This document shows positions 8,849 through 16,953 of a DNA stretch of 32,174 bases, one piece after another (position 1 is the first letter of the stretch; the number at the start of each line of letters is the position of its first letter). The stretch is taken from positions 1 through 32,174 of the forward strand of contig JBBINN010000009.1 of the NCBI GenBank assembly GCA_037443885.1, given 5' to 3'. This DNA comes from SG8-30 sp037443885. GTDB taxonomy: Bacteria > Pseudomonadota > Gammaproteobacteria > Steroidobacterales > Steroidobacteraceae. Under the pieces are notes generated by a model. It saw only the letters and a list, made by a program, of their open reading frames with translations, had not been told where the DNA came from and searched no databases. The position numbers and the translations under genes were made by a program.

Positions 8849-10213
8849 GTGAACGCGCTGCCGGACGCGCCCCGCAACGACCGCGCCGCGCGCCTCGCCT
8901 CGCTGCGCGACGCACTGGCGACCGGCACGCTGCGCGGCGCGCGGCGCATGATCAATGCGATGCATCCGGCCGAGATCGCCGGCCTGCTGGAGTCGCTGCC
9001 GCCGCCGCAGCGCGAGCTCGCATGGGAGCTGGTCGACCCCGAGCTGGACGGCGACGTGCTGGTCGAGCTGTCGGAGGACGTGCGCGCCGAGCTGCTGCGC
9101 GAGATGGAGACCCACGAGATCGTGGCCGCGACCGAGGGCCTCGACGTGGACGATCTCGCGGACCTGCTCGGGGACCTGCCGGAGGCGGTCACCCGCCAGG
9201 TACTCCGCTCGATGGACCACCAGGACCGCGTGCGGCTCACGACCGTCCTCGGCTACCCGGAGGACAGCGCCGGCGGCCTGATGAACACCGACACGGTGAG
9301 CGTCCGGCCCGACGTCACCGTCGGGGTGGTACTGCGCTACCTGCGCATGCGCGGCGAGCTGCCGGAGCGGACGGACTGCCTGTTCGTCGTCGACCGGCAC
9401 GACCAGTACCAGGGCGCCCTGCCGGTCACGCGGCTGCTCACGGCGGACGAGGACGACCTCGTGTCGGAGGTGATGGACCGGGACGTGGCCGGCATCGCCG
9501 CGGCGACGCCCGCGGCGGAGGTCGCGCGCCTGTTCGAGGACCGGGACCTCGTGTCGGCCGCGGTCGTGGACGACGGCCGTCGGCTGCTCGGGCGCATCAC
9601 CATCGACGACGTGCTCGACGTCGTCCGCGAGCAGGCCGAGCACCCCATGCTCGCGGCCGCCGGTCTCGAGGACGAGGAGGACATCTTCGCCGGCGTGCGC
9701 CGCAGCGCCCGCCGCCGCTCGCTGTGGCTCGGCATCAACCTCGTCACCGCGTTCATGGCGGCCTGGGTCGTCGGCCTTTTCGAGGCGACCATCGACAAGG
9801 TCGTCGCGCTCGCGGTGCTGATGCCGGTCGTCGCCAGCATGGGCGGCATCGCCGGCACCCAGACGGTCACCCTGATCATCCGCGGGATTGCCCTGGGCCA
9901 GGTCCAGCCCTCGAACGCAAGCTGGCTCTTCTTCAAGGAACTGGGCGTGGCGGCGCTGAACGGGCTGCTGTGGGCCGTCGTCGTCGCCGTCGCAACCTGG
10001 CTGTGGTTCGGCGTCTGGACGATCGCCGCCGTGATCTTCGCCGCGATCCTCATCAACCTTGCCGCCGCGGCCATCGCCGGCGTGCTCATCCCGCTGTCGC
10101 TGAAGCGCCTTCGCATCGACCCGGCGCTCGCGGGCGGCGTGATCCTCACGACCGTCACGGACGTGGTCGGCTTCGCGGCCCTGCTGGGCCTGGGCAGCCT
10201 GTTCCTCGTCTGA
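8849..10213 (+). CDS. mgtE: Magnesium transporter MgtE
   Basis: Inner-membrane, dimeric Mg2+ channel gated by cytosolic Mg2+. The 454-residue protein has the usual order: an acidic superhelical N domain (about 1-125), a CBS pair (about 135-255, starting near YPEDSAGGLMNTD), a plug helix, then five membrane segments (about 280-454) including the pore-lining stretch GGIAGTQTVTL. The start is GTG at 8849. It probably belongs to the same transcript as rapZ. MgtE at the end of an rpoN-rapZ-PTS cluster is seen in some other gammaproteobacteria, where PTS genes stand between rapZ and mgtE. Confidence 0.95.
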   Translation: MNALPDAPRNDRAARLASLRDALATGTLRGARRMINAMHPAEIAGLLESLPPPQRELAWELVDPELDGDVLVELSEDVRAELLREMETHEIVAATEGLDVDDLADLLGDLPEAVTRQVLRSMDHQDRVRLTTVLGYPEDSAGGLMNTDTVSVRPDVTVGVVLRYLRMRGELPERTDCLFVVDRHDQYQGALPVTRLLTADEDDLVSEVMDRDVAGIAAATPAAEVARLFEDRDLVSAAVVDDGRRLLGRITIDDVLDVVREQAEHPMLAAAGLEDEEDIFAGVRRSARRRSLWLGINLVTAFMAAWVVGLFEATIDKVVALAVLMPVVASMGGIAGTQTVTLIIRGIALGQVQPSNASWLFFKELGVAALNGLLWAVVVAVATWLWFGVWTIAAVIFAAILINLAAAAIAGVLIPLSLKRLRIDPALAGGVILTTVTDVVGFAALLGLGSLFLV

Positions 10214-10302
10214 CCGCGCCGCGGCGAGCCCGGTCGCGGGGATGCCAGACGACGGGAACCCTCTTGGCGGCAGGATGTCTTCTGCAGGGTCGGCGCTGCC
10301 AG

Positions 10303-10308
10303 TATGCT
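10303..10308 (+). promoter_or_regulatory. Candidate -10 element for the peroxiredoxin-moxR-VWA operon
   Basis: TATGCT (four of six matches to TATAAT) stands out in the 145-base gap after mgtE, 51 bases before the peroxiredoxin ATG. No clear -35 was found. An AGGAGA Shine-Dalgarno sequence at 10347-10352 precedes the start codon by 6 bases. The gap supports an independent transcript beginning here. Confidence 0.3.
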
Positions 10309-10358
10309 AGCGGCCGGCTCGCCTCACCGGCACCCCTTAACGGTTCAGGAGACCCCGA

Positions 10359-10919
10359 ATGATCGCAGCCATCCGACGGGCCGGCGCCGCCGCGCTGTCG
10401 ACCCTCCTGTTGAGCGCCCCCGCCCTGGCCCAGGACCCGCCGGCTGTCGGCGCCCCCGCGCCCGCCTTCCGGCTGCAGGACCAGAACGGCAAGTGGCACA
10501 CCCTCGAGGACCACCGCGGCAAGTGGGTGGTACTGTACTTCTACCCGAAGGACAACACGCCGGGATGCACCACCCAGGCCTGCGAGATCCGCGACGACAT
10601 CTTCAAGTTCCGCGAGCTCGGCGCCGTGATCCTCGGCGTCAGCGTGGACGACGTCGCATCGAAGAAGGCCTTCGCCGAGGAGCATGGCCTGCCCTTCCCC
10701 GTGCTCGCCGACGCCGACAAGAAGGTGAGCAGCTCCTACGGCGTGCTCACGAAGTTCATGGGCCTGATGGAACTCGCCCGCCGCGACACGTTCATCATCG
10801 ACCCGCAGGGCAAGGTGGCGAAGCACTACGTCAAGGTGGACCCGAAGGGACATTCGCAGCTGGTGCTCGCCGAGCTGAAGCGCCTCGGCGCGAAGCCGGC
10901 CGCCGCCGGCAAGACCTGA
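10359..10919 (+). CDS. Exported BCP/PrxQ-type peroxiredoxin
   Basis: Thiol peroxidase that reduces hydrogen peroxide and alkyl hydroperoxides. The 186-residue protein carries a signal peptide with a likely cleavage after ALA at residue 24, so it should act in the periplasm. The thioredoxin-fold peroxiredoxin domain has the active site PKDNTPGCTTQAC, with peroxidatic Cys70 and resolving Cys75. The five-residue spacing is that of the E. coli Bcp (PrxQ) type with an intramolecular disulfide. Most BCP proteins are cytosolic, so export is a small departure and implies a periplasmic thiol reductant. It is followed after 7 bases by the MoxR ATPase. Confidence 0.92.
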   Translation: MIAAIRRAGAAALSTLLLSAPALAQDPPAVGAPAPAFRLQDQNGKWHTLEDHRGKWVVLYFYPKDNTPGCTTQACEIRDDIFKFRELGAVILGVSVDDVASKKAFAEEHGLPFPVLADADKKVSSSYGVLTKFMGLMELARRDTFIIDPQGKVAKHYVKVDPKGHSQLVLAELKRLGAKPAAAGKT

Positions 10920-10926
10920 GATCGCC

Positions 10927-11781
10927 GTGGCGCGCTTCGACGGCACGCAGGGCTACGTCGCCACCGACGAGCTGAAGCTCGCGGTGAACGCCGCCGTCAC
11001 CCTCGGCCGGCCGCTCCTCATCAAGGGCGAGCCGGGCACCGGCAAGACCCAGCTCGCGCAGGAGATCGCCCGCGGCCTGGGCCGGCCGCTCTACGAGTGG
11101 CACGTCAAGTCCACGACCAAGGCGCAGCAGGGCCTGTACGAGTACGACGCGGTCTCGCGGCTGCGCGATTCCCAGCTCGGCGACCCGCGCGTGCAGGATA
11201 TCGGCAACTACATCGTCAAGGGCATGCTCTGGCGGGCCTTCGAGAGCGACGAGCAGGCCGTGCTCCTGATCGACGAGATCGACAAGGCGGACATCGAGTT
11301 CCCGAACGACCTGCTGCGCGAGCTCGACCGGATGGAGTTCTACGTCTACGAGACGCGCGAACTGGTCAAGGCGCGCCAGCGCCCGATCGTCGTCATCACC
11401 AGCAACAACGAGAAGGAGCTGCCGGACGCATTCCTGCGCCGGTGCTTCTTCCACTACATCCGCTTCCCCGACGCCGACACGATGCAGCGGATCGTCGACG
11501 TGCACTATCCGGGCCTGAAGAAGTCGCTGCTGAAGGAAGCGCTCGAGTCCTTCTACCGGATCCGCGAGGTGCCCGGCCTGAAGAAGAAGCCGTCCACGTC
11601 CGAGCTGCTCGACTGGATCAAGCTGCTGGTCGCCGAGGACATTCCGCCCGAGGCGCTGCGCAGCGACGACCCGAAGGCCGCGATCCCGCCGCTCTACGGC
11701 GCGCTGCTCAAGAACGAGCAGGATGTGCACCTGTTCGAGCAGCTCGTCTTCCTGCACCGGCGGGCCGGCCGCCCCTCCTGA
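10927..11781 (+). CDS. MoxR-family AAA+ ATPase
   Basis: 284-residue AAA+ ATPase of the MoxR group, which acts as a chaperone-like factor with a partner von Willebrand A protein in assembling or activating other complexes. Walker A GEPGTGKT is at residues 34-41 and Walker B LLIDEIDK at 113-120. Sensor 1 is in VVITSNNEKELPDA and the arginine-finger region in FLRRCFFHYIRFP. The start is GTG at 10927. The VWA gene follows after 17 bases, the usual MoxR-VWA pairing. The client of this pair is unknown; nothing nearby identifies it (no carbon monoxide dehydrogenase or methanol dehydrogenase genes). Confidence 0.92.
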   Translation: MARFDGTQGYVATDELKLAVNAAVTLGRPLLIKGEPGTGKTQLAQEIARGLGRPLYEWHVKSTTKAQQGLYEYDAVSRLRDSQLGDPRVQDIGNYIVKGMLWRAFESDEQAVLLIDEIDKADIEFPNDLLRELDRMEFYVYETRELVKARQRPIVVITSNNEKELPDAFLRRCFFHYIRFPDADTMQRIVDVHYPGLKKSLLKEALESFYRIREVPGLKKKPSTSELLDWIKLLVAEDIPPEALRSDDPKAAIPPLYGALLKNEQDVHLFEQLVFLHRRAGRPS

Positions 11782-11798
11782 GGCCGGCGGGCGGGCCC

Positions 11799-12974
11799 GT
11801 GCTCATCCGCTTCTTCCACCTGCTGCGCGCCGCCGGGGTGCCGGTGTCCATCACCGAGTTCCTCGCGCTGCTCGAGGCGCTCGCGCTCCGCGTCACCGGA
11901 CCGTCGGTGGAGGAGTTCTACTACCTCGCGCGGACGGCGCTCGTGAAGGACGAGCGCCACTACGACCGCTTCGACCGCGCCTTCGGCGCCCACTTCAAGG
12001 GCATCGAGCAGGCCTTCGAGGCGCTGGTCGCGACGGTCCCGGACGAGTGGCTGCGCCGCAATGCGGAGCTGTTCCTCACGGAGGAGGAGAAGGCCCGGAT
12101 CGAAGCGCTCGGCGGCTGGGAAAAGCTCATGGAGGCGCTGAAGCAGCGGCTCGAGGAGCAGAAGTCGCGCCATCAGGGCGGCAACAGGTGGATCGGCACT
12201 GGCGGCACCTCGCCCTTCGGCGCCTACGGCTACAACCCCGAGGGCGTGAGGATCGGCCAGGACGGCTCGCGCAACCGCCGCGCCGTGAAGGTGTGGGACC
12301 GGCGCGAGTTCGCGAACCTCGACGACTCGGTCGAGCTCGGCACGCGCAACATCAAGCTCGCGCTGCGCCGGCTGCGGCGCTTCGCGCGCCAGGGCGCGGC
12401 CGACCTGCTCGACCTCGAGGGCACCATTGATTCCACCGCGCGCAACGCCGGGCTGCTCGACCTGCGCATGGTCCCGGAGCGGCACAACACCGTTAAGGTG
12501 CTGCTGTTCCTCGACGTCGGCGGCTCGATGGACGACCACGTGCGAGCCTGCGAGGAGCTCTTCTCCGCCGCGCGCGGCGAGTTCAAGCACCTCGAGCACT
12601 TCTACTTCCACAACTTCGTCTACGAGAGCGTGTGGAAGGACAATCGGCGCCGCCACGCCGAGCGCATCCCGCTGGCCGAGGTGCTGCGCACCTACGGCGC
12701 TGACTACAAGCTGGTGCTCGTGGGCGACGCGACCATGAGCCCGTACGAGATCCTGCAGCCGGGCGGCAGCATCGAGCACTGGAACGAGGAGCCGGGTGCT
12801 GCCTGGCTCGGGCGGCTGCTCTCGACCTTCCCGCGCCACGCCTGGCTCAATCCGGAGCCCGAGGACCGCTGGGCGTGGACGCCCTCTGTGAAGATCACGC
12901 GCGAACTCATGGAGGAGCGGATGTACCCGCTCACGCTCGAGGGCCTCGACCGCGCGATGCGCGCGCTGTCGTAG
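11799..12974 (+). CDS. VWA domain-containing CoxE-like protein
   Basis: 391-residue partner of the MoxR ATPase. The N-terminal half is helical and charged (FFHLLRAAGVPVSITEFL, an EF-like acidic helix region, then a Gly-rich linker at about 127-157). The C-terminal von Willebrand A domain has a MIDAS metal site beginning DVGGSMDDH at residues 239-247. The first MIDAS position is DxGxS rather than the textbook DxSxS, which is usual for the CoxE family. GTG at 11799 was chosen because it restores the conserved N-terminus. The frame is open much further upstream, but that part runs across moxR in another frame. There is no signal peptide, so it is probably cytosolic. Confidence 0.9.
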   Translation: MLIRFFHLLRAAGVPVSITEFLALLEALALRVTGPSVEEFYYLARTALVKDERHYDRFDRAFGAHFKGIEQAFEALVATVPDEWLRRNAELFLTEEEKARIEALGGWEKLMEALKQRLEEQKSRHQGGNRWIGTGGTSPFGAYGYNPEGVRIGQDGSRNRRAVKVWDRREFANLDDSVELGTRNIKLALRRLRRFARQGAADLLDLEGTIDSTARNAGLLDLRMVPERHNTVKVLLFLDVGGSMDDHVRACEELFSAARGEFKHLEHFYFHNFVYESVWKDNRRRHAERIPLAEVLRTYGADYKLVLVGDATMSPYEILQPGGSIEHWNEEPGAAWLGRLLSTFPRHAWLNPEPEDRWAWTPSVKITRELMEERMYPLTLEGLDRAMRALS

Positions 12975-12998
12975 GGGACTGTCGCCGTCGGAAAACGA

Positions 12999-13079
12999 TG
13001 CCTCGCGCGCGGGCGGGATCCGGCCGGAACCCGGCCGCAGCGCAGGCTCAACCGCCGGATCCCGCCGGCGCGCGAGGCA
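12999..13079. repeat. 26-bp inverted repeat between convergent genes (possible bidirectional terminator)
   Basis: Arms at 12999-13024 and 13054-13079 are reverse complements with 25 of 26 bases matching, separated by a 29-base loop. Key blocks are GCCTCGCGCGC and GGCGGGATCCGGC. It fills most of the 133-base gap between the convergent VWA and penicillin-acylase genes, so its simplest role is to end transcription from both sides. On the minus strand the stem is followed by a short run of four T; on the plus strand there is no T tract. The length and near-perfection exceed a typical terminator, so a dispersed repeat is also possible. Confidence 0.7.
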
Positions 13080-13107
13080 CGATTACCGGATCCCGGTTGC
13101 CATGCGG

Positions 13108-15504
13108 TCACTGCGGCCGCAGCACCAGCACGTGCTTCGCCGGTCCTGGCAGGAACGGCGTCGGCTCGCCCGTGACCCACGCGTCGTGCCCCGCGCGGTA
13201 GAAGGGCGACAGGAAGTGCCCGCTCTGCCCGCCGGGCATGTGGAAATAGCCGTGCTGCTCGCGCCCCGGCTCCACCGCGAAGCGCTCGGAGGCGCCGAAG
13301 GTCGGTGTCTGCACGCGCGGCACCGACCAGTCGCCGGGCATCGGCGTGGCGGGCATGTCGAGCCACGCGGACAGCACCGGCAGCGCCGCGCTGAGCGGGT
13401 GGCGGATGCGCACGGTGTTCGCCTGGCCCCAGGGGCAGTCGGCGAGCTGCCCGCAGCCGTCGCTGGCACGGGTGAGAGCCGTCCCGGCGGCCGCCTCGAG
13501 CCACGCGTCCCAGCTCTCGAAGCGCGGATCCAGCAGGTGCGGCGGCCGCTCGTTCACGAGCCGCCAGGCCGCGTCGGTGAAGCCGGACGGCACGCGGAAT
13601 CGCTGCCCGGGCCAGCGGGCGCGCGCCTCGACGGTGAGCATCTCGAATGCACGCTGGGTGACCGCCTGCTCGAACTCGCGCAGCAGGCGGTAGCCGCGCT
13701 CCCCGGCGGCCGCGCGGCCGGACCATCCGCGCAGCAGCTGCGCCGCCGTCGCGAAACGCTCGCCGCCGGCTTCGAGCACCGCCAGCAGCAGCGGCATCCA
13801 CTGGGCCTTGTAGCGGGCCTCGTCGTCGAGGTGCAGCGCTAGGAAGTCGCGCGGTGCAGCGCCTTCGAGCCGGGCGAGGGCATCGTGGATCTGTCGCGAC
13901 CGCGAGCCGTGGGCATAGCCACCGTCGCCGAGCCGCGCGAGGCGCTCGCCGCCGATCACGCGCGCGTTCGCGCTCCAGGCCTGGCCGCCTGCCGGATCGG
14001 CGAGCCGCGGGTGCTCGTCGGCTCCGACCCAGTCGGCCCAGCCCACGCCGGGTTCGGCCCAGGACGCGGGCCGCGACCCGTCGAAGCCTGTGCGCGCGGG
14101 GATTCTCCCGGCCACCACCCAGCCGATACGCCCCGTCGCGTCGCCGATCAGCGCGTTCTGCGCGGGAATGCCCGAGCGGCTCGCAATTTCCATCGCCTCG
14201 TCGAGATCCGCGGCGCGCTCGAGGTCGAACAGCCCCAGGTTCAACGCCTCGGGCCGGTGCGCCGTCCACGCCAGCGCGACTGGACGGCCGGCGGCATCCT
14301 CGCCGGCGAGCGGGCCCCAGATCGTCTCGACGATCGCGAGTCCCTGTGGCTCGCCGTCCGCGATCTCGATGGTCTCGGTGATGCGCGCGAACTCGCGCGA
14401 CCCCTCGGGCGTCCGGTAGCGGTCGGGGTCGTCCGGCAGGGTCTCGACCACCACGAGGTCCTGGAAGTCGCCGTAGCTGTTGGTGAAGCCCCAGGCCACC
14501 CGCCCGTTGCTGCCCGCAACGACGGCCGGCAGCCCGGCCAGGCTCGCGCCGGTGACGTCGACGCCCTCGCCTTGCGCAACGAAGCGCGCCCGATACCATG
14601 TGTTGGGCACGCGCAGGCCGAGGTGCATGTCGTTCGCCACCAGCGCATGGCCGCTCGCGGTGCGCGCGCCGGACAGCGCCCAGTTGTTGCTGCCGACCAT
14701 CGCTGACGGCGCCTCGGGTGCGAAGGTCAGGCGCAGCGGGTTGCCGGCGGCGGGCGCCGCACGCTCGAACAGCGCCGGGTCGATCCGGCGCAGGTCGTAC
14801 TCCGCCGCCGTGGGCAGCGGCGCGGGCGGCAGGACCGTCCCGTCGAGCGCGGCCTGCCACGCCGGATCCGGCGAATCCATGAATGCGAGCAGCGCGGACG
14901 GCAGCGCGGCGGCGAGCAGGTCGTACTCGCGCTCGCGGCGGGCGTCGACGCCCTGAAGGTCCACCCACATCGCGTAGATGACGAGCAGGCTGTCCTCGGG
15001 CGACCAGGGCCGCGGCGACTGGCGCAGCAGCAGGTACTCGGGCGGCCGCGCGCCCAGCGCCGCGAGGCCCGAATTGACACCCTCGGTGTAGGCCGAGAGC
15101 AACGTGCGCTCGCGCGCCGGCAGCGACGCCAGCACGGCCCGGGCTCGGGCGCGAAAGCGGTGCAGCCGCAGCCGGCGGTCGGCGTCGACCAGTCCAGGGC
15201 CCAGCAGCGCCGCGAGCTCACCCGCCGCGGCGCGGCGCGTGAGGTCCATCTGGAAGAAGCGTTCCTGCGCGTGCAGGAAGCCGGTCGCGCGCGCCACGTC
15301 CGCGCGGCTGCCGCCGCGCACGACCGGCACGCCGATCGCGTCGCGCTCGATGCGAACCGGCTCATCGAGTCCGGCGAGGCGGCGCTCGCCCTCGAGCTCG
15401 GGCAGGCTGGCTCGCAGCGCGAGCCAGCCCGCCAGCAGCAGCAGCGCCACCAGCGCCAGCAGCGCCAGGACGACTCGAAAGACGCTGCGGACACCGCGGC
15501 GCAT
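13108..15504 (-). CDS. Penicillin acylase family protein (N-terminal nucleophile amidase)
   Basis: 798-residue precursor of the penicillin G/acyl-homoserine-lactone acylase family. One N-terminal membrane segment (about residues 7-29) suggests a periplasmic, membrane-tethered enzyme. The alpha part shows RDAIGVPVVRG and GFLHAQERFFQMDL. The autocatalytic cleavage point is AMVGSNNWALSG, in which Ser272 would become the N-terminal nucleophile of the beta subunit, followed by NDMHLGLRVPNTWY. Members cleave amide bonds in penicillins, N-acyl amino acids or acyl-homoserine lactones; the substrate cannot be told from sequence. It begins 2 bases after the pyk stop on the same strand and so sits at the tail of the tkt-gap-pgk-pyk operon. 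An ATG slightly different from 15504 is possible. Confidence 0.9.
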   Translation of the reverse strand: MRRGVRSVFRVVLALLALVALLLLAGWLALRASLPELEGERRLAGLDEPVRIERDAIGVPVVRGGSRADVARATGFLHAQERFFQMDLTRRAAAGELAALLGPGLVDADRRLRLHRFRARARAVLASLPARERTLLSAYTEGVNSGLAALGARPPEYLLLRQSPRPWSPEDSLLVIYAMWVDLQGVDARREREYDLLAAALPSALLAFMDSPDPAWQAALDGTVLPPAPLPTAAEYDLRRIDPALFERAAPAAGNPLRLTFAPEAPSAMVGSNNWALSGARTASGHALVANDMHLGLRVPNTWYRARFVAQGEGVDVTGASLAGLPAVVAGSNGRVAWGFTNSYGDFQDLVVVETLPDDPDRYRTPEGSREFARITETIEIADGEPQGLAIVETIWGPLAGEDAAGRPVALAWTAHRPEALNLGLFDLERAADLDEAMEIASRSGIPAQNALIGDATGRIGWVVAGRIPARTGFDGSRPASWAEPGVGWADWVGADEHPRLADPAGGQAWSANARVIGGERLARLGDGGYAHGSRSRQIHDALARLEGAAPRDFLALHLDDEARYKAQWMPLLLAVLEAGGERFATAAQLLRGWSGRAAAGERGYRLLREFEQAVTQRAFEMLTVEARARWPGQRFRVPSGFTDAAWRLVNERPPHLLDPRFESWDAWLEAAAGTALTRASDGCGQLADCPWGQANTVRIRHPLSAALPVLSAWLDMPATPMPGDWSVPRVQTPTFGASERFAVEPGREQHGYFHMPGGQSGHFLSPFYRAGHDAWVTGEPTPFLPGPAKHVLVLRPQ

Positions 15505-15506
15505 CC

Positions 15507-16943
15507 TCAGGTTCCGCCGCGGACCTCGAGGATCTTCATCGTGTTCGTGCCGCCGGTCACGCCCGAGCGCTCGCCCTTGGTGAGGATGATGAGGTCGCCG
15601 TCCCGGACGAGCCCTAGCTGGCGCAGCTGCGCGAAGATCTCCGGGTACAGCGCCTCCGGGCCGGCATCCACGGCTTCGAAGGAAACCGGGTACACCCCGC
15701 GATAGAGCGTCACCCGGCGCAGCGTGCGCTCGTGGCGCGTGAAGGCGTAGATCGGGATGTCGGAGCGGATGCGCGACATCCACAGCGGTGTAGAGCCCGA
15801 CTCGGTGAGCGCGACGATCGCCTTCACGTCGAGGTGGTTCGCGGTGTTCATCACCGCGCTGGCGATGGCCTCGTCGGTGCGGCTGAAATCACCCTCGAAG
15901 CGGGTCCGTTCGCGCCGGTAGGTCATCTGCCATTTCTCGGCGCCGACGATGACCTGCGCCATTTCCCTTATGACCTTGACCGGATAGCGGCCGACGGCTG
16001 TCTCGGCCGAAAGCATCACCGCATCGGTGCCGTCCATCACCGCGTTCGCGACGTCCGACACCTCGGCGCGCGTCGGCACCGGGTTCTGGATCATGGACTC
16101 CATCATCTGGGTCGCGGTGATGACCGGGCGGTTGCGCGCCCGCGCCAGGCGGATGATGCGCTTCTGCAGCCCCGTGAGCTCGGCGTAGCCGACCTCGACG
16201 CCGAGGTCGCCGCGCGCGACCATCACCGCGTCGCTCGCGACGACGACTTCCTCGAGCTGTGCGATGGCCTCGCTGCGCTCGATCTTGGACACGATGCGGG
16301 CGTGGCCGCCGGCCGCCTGCAGCAGCCGGCGCGCCTCCTCGACGTCGGCAGCGCTGCGGACGAAGGAGACCGCCAGGTAGTCGACGCCGAGTTCGGCGGC
16401 CGTGCGGATGTCGCGGCGGTCCTTGTCGGTCAGCGCGCCGGCGGACAGCCCGCCGCCCTGCTTATTGAGCCCCTTGCTGTCCGACAACTCGCCGCCGAGC
16501 GCCACGCGCGTGTTAACGCGCGTGCCCGCCACCGACTCCACGACGAGCGCGATCAGGCCGTCGTTCAGGAGCAGCGTGTCGCCCGGGCGCACGTCGCCCG
16601 GCAGGGCCTGGTAGGTGACGCCCACGGCATCCGCGGTGCCGTCGCACGGGCCGAGCGCCGTGTCGAGCGCGAACGCCGCGCCCTCCACGAGCGTGACGAG
16701 CCCCGACGCGAAGCCCTCGATGCGGATCTTCGGGCCACTCAGGTCGCCGAGGATGCCGACGTAGCGTCCGGCCGCATCGGCGGCCTCGCGCACGAGCCGC
16801 ACCCGCCGCGCGTGGTCTTCGGTGCGCCCGTGCGAGAAGTTGATCCGCACCAGGTCGGCGCCCTCGCGCAACATTTCGGTGAGGACCAGCGGGTCGTCCG
16901 TGGCCGGACCCAGGGTCGCGAGGATCTTGGCGCGCCGCGGCAC
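15507..16943 (-). CDS. pyk: Pyruvate kinase
   Basis: Converts PEP and ADP to pyruvate and ATP. 478 residues, normal for the bacterial enzyme. Motifs include RAKILATLGPATDD, RINFSHG, the catalytic Lys region in IVSKIERSEAI, the metal-binding MVARGDLGVEV, and TATQMMESM followed by DGTDAVMLSAETAVG. The C-terminal allosteric domain ends with DLIILTKGERSG. The start is GTG at 16943, 10 bases after the pgk stop and preceded by a GAGGAA ribosome-binding site. The frame is open further upstream, but that portion overlaps pgk in another frame. Confidence 0.96.
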   Translation of the reverse strand: MPRRAKILATLGPATDDPLVLTEMLREGADLVRINFSHGRTEDHARRVRLVREAADAAGRYVGILGDLSGPKIRIEGFASGLVTLVEGAAFALDTALGPCDGTADAVGVTYQALPGDVRPGDTLLLNDGLIALVVESVAGTRVNTRVALGGELSDSKGLNKQGGGLSAGALTDKDRRDIRTAAELGVDYLAVSFVRSAADVEEARRLLQAAGGHARIVSKIERSEAIAQLEEVVVASDAVMVARGDLGVEVGYAELTGLQKRIIRLARARNRPVITATQMMESMIQNPVPTRAEVSDVANAVMDGTDAVMLSAETAVGRYPVKVIREMAQVIVGAEKWQMTYRRERTRFEGDFSRTDEAIASAVMNTANHLDVKAIVALTESGSTPLWMSRIRSDIPIYAFTRHERTLRRVTLYRGVYPVSFEAVDAGPEALYPEIFAQLRQLGLVRDGDLIILTKGERSGVTGGTNTMKILEVRGGT

Positions 16944-16953
16944 GAAGGATTCC

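Noticed and set aside
7964..9643. A 559-codon open frame on the minus strand opposite rapZ and mgtE
   Set aside because: Antisense shadow of two clear genes; no recognisable motif and no ribosome-binding site.
7414..10362. A 982-codon open frame on the plus strand across rpoN, hpf, rapZ and mgtE
   Set aside because: It overlaps four well-identified genes in another frame and has a low-complexity Arg/Pro/Ala composition without any domain.
12704..14968. A 754-codon minus-strand frame overlapping the penicillin acylase gene
   Set aside because: It shares the acylase region in a different frame and shows only Arg/Ala/Gly-rich text; the acylase frame carries all the family motifs.
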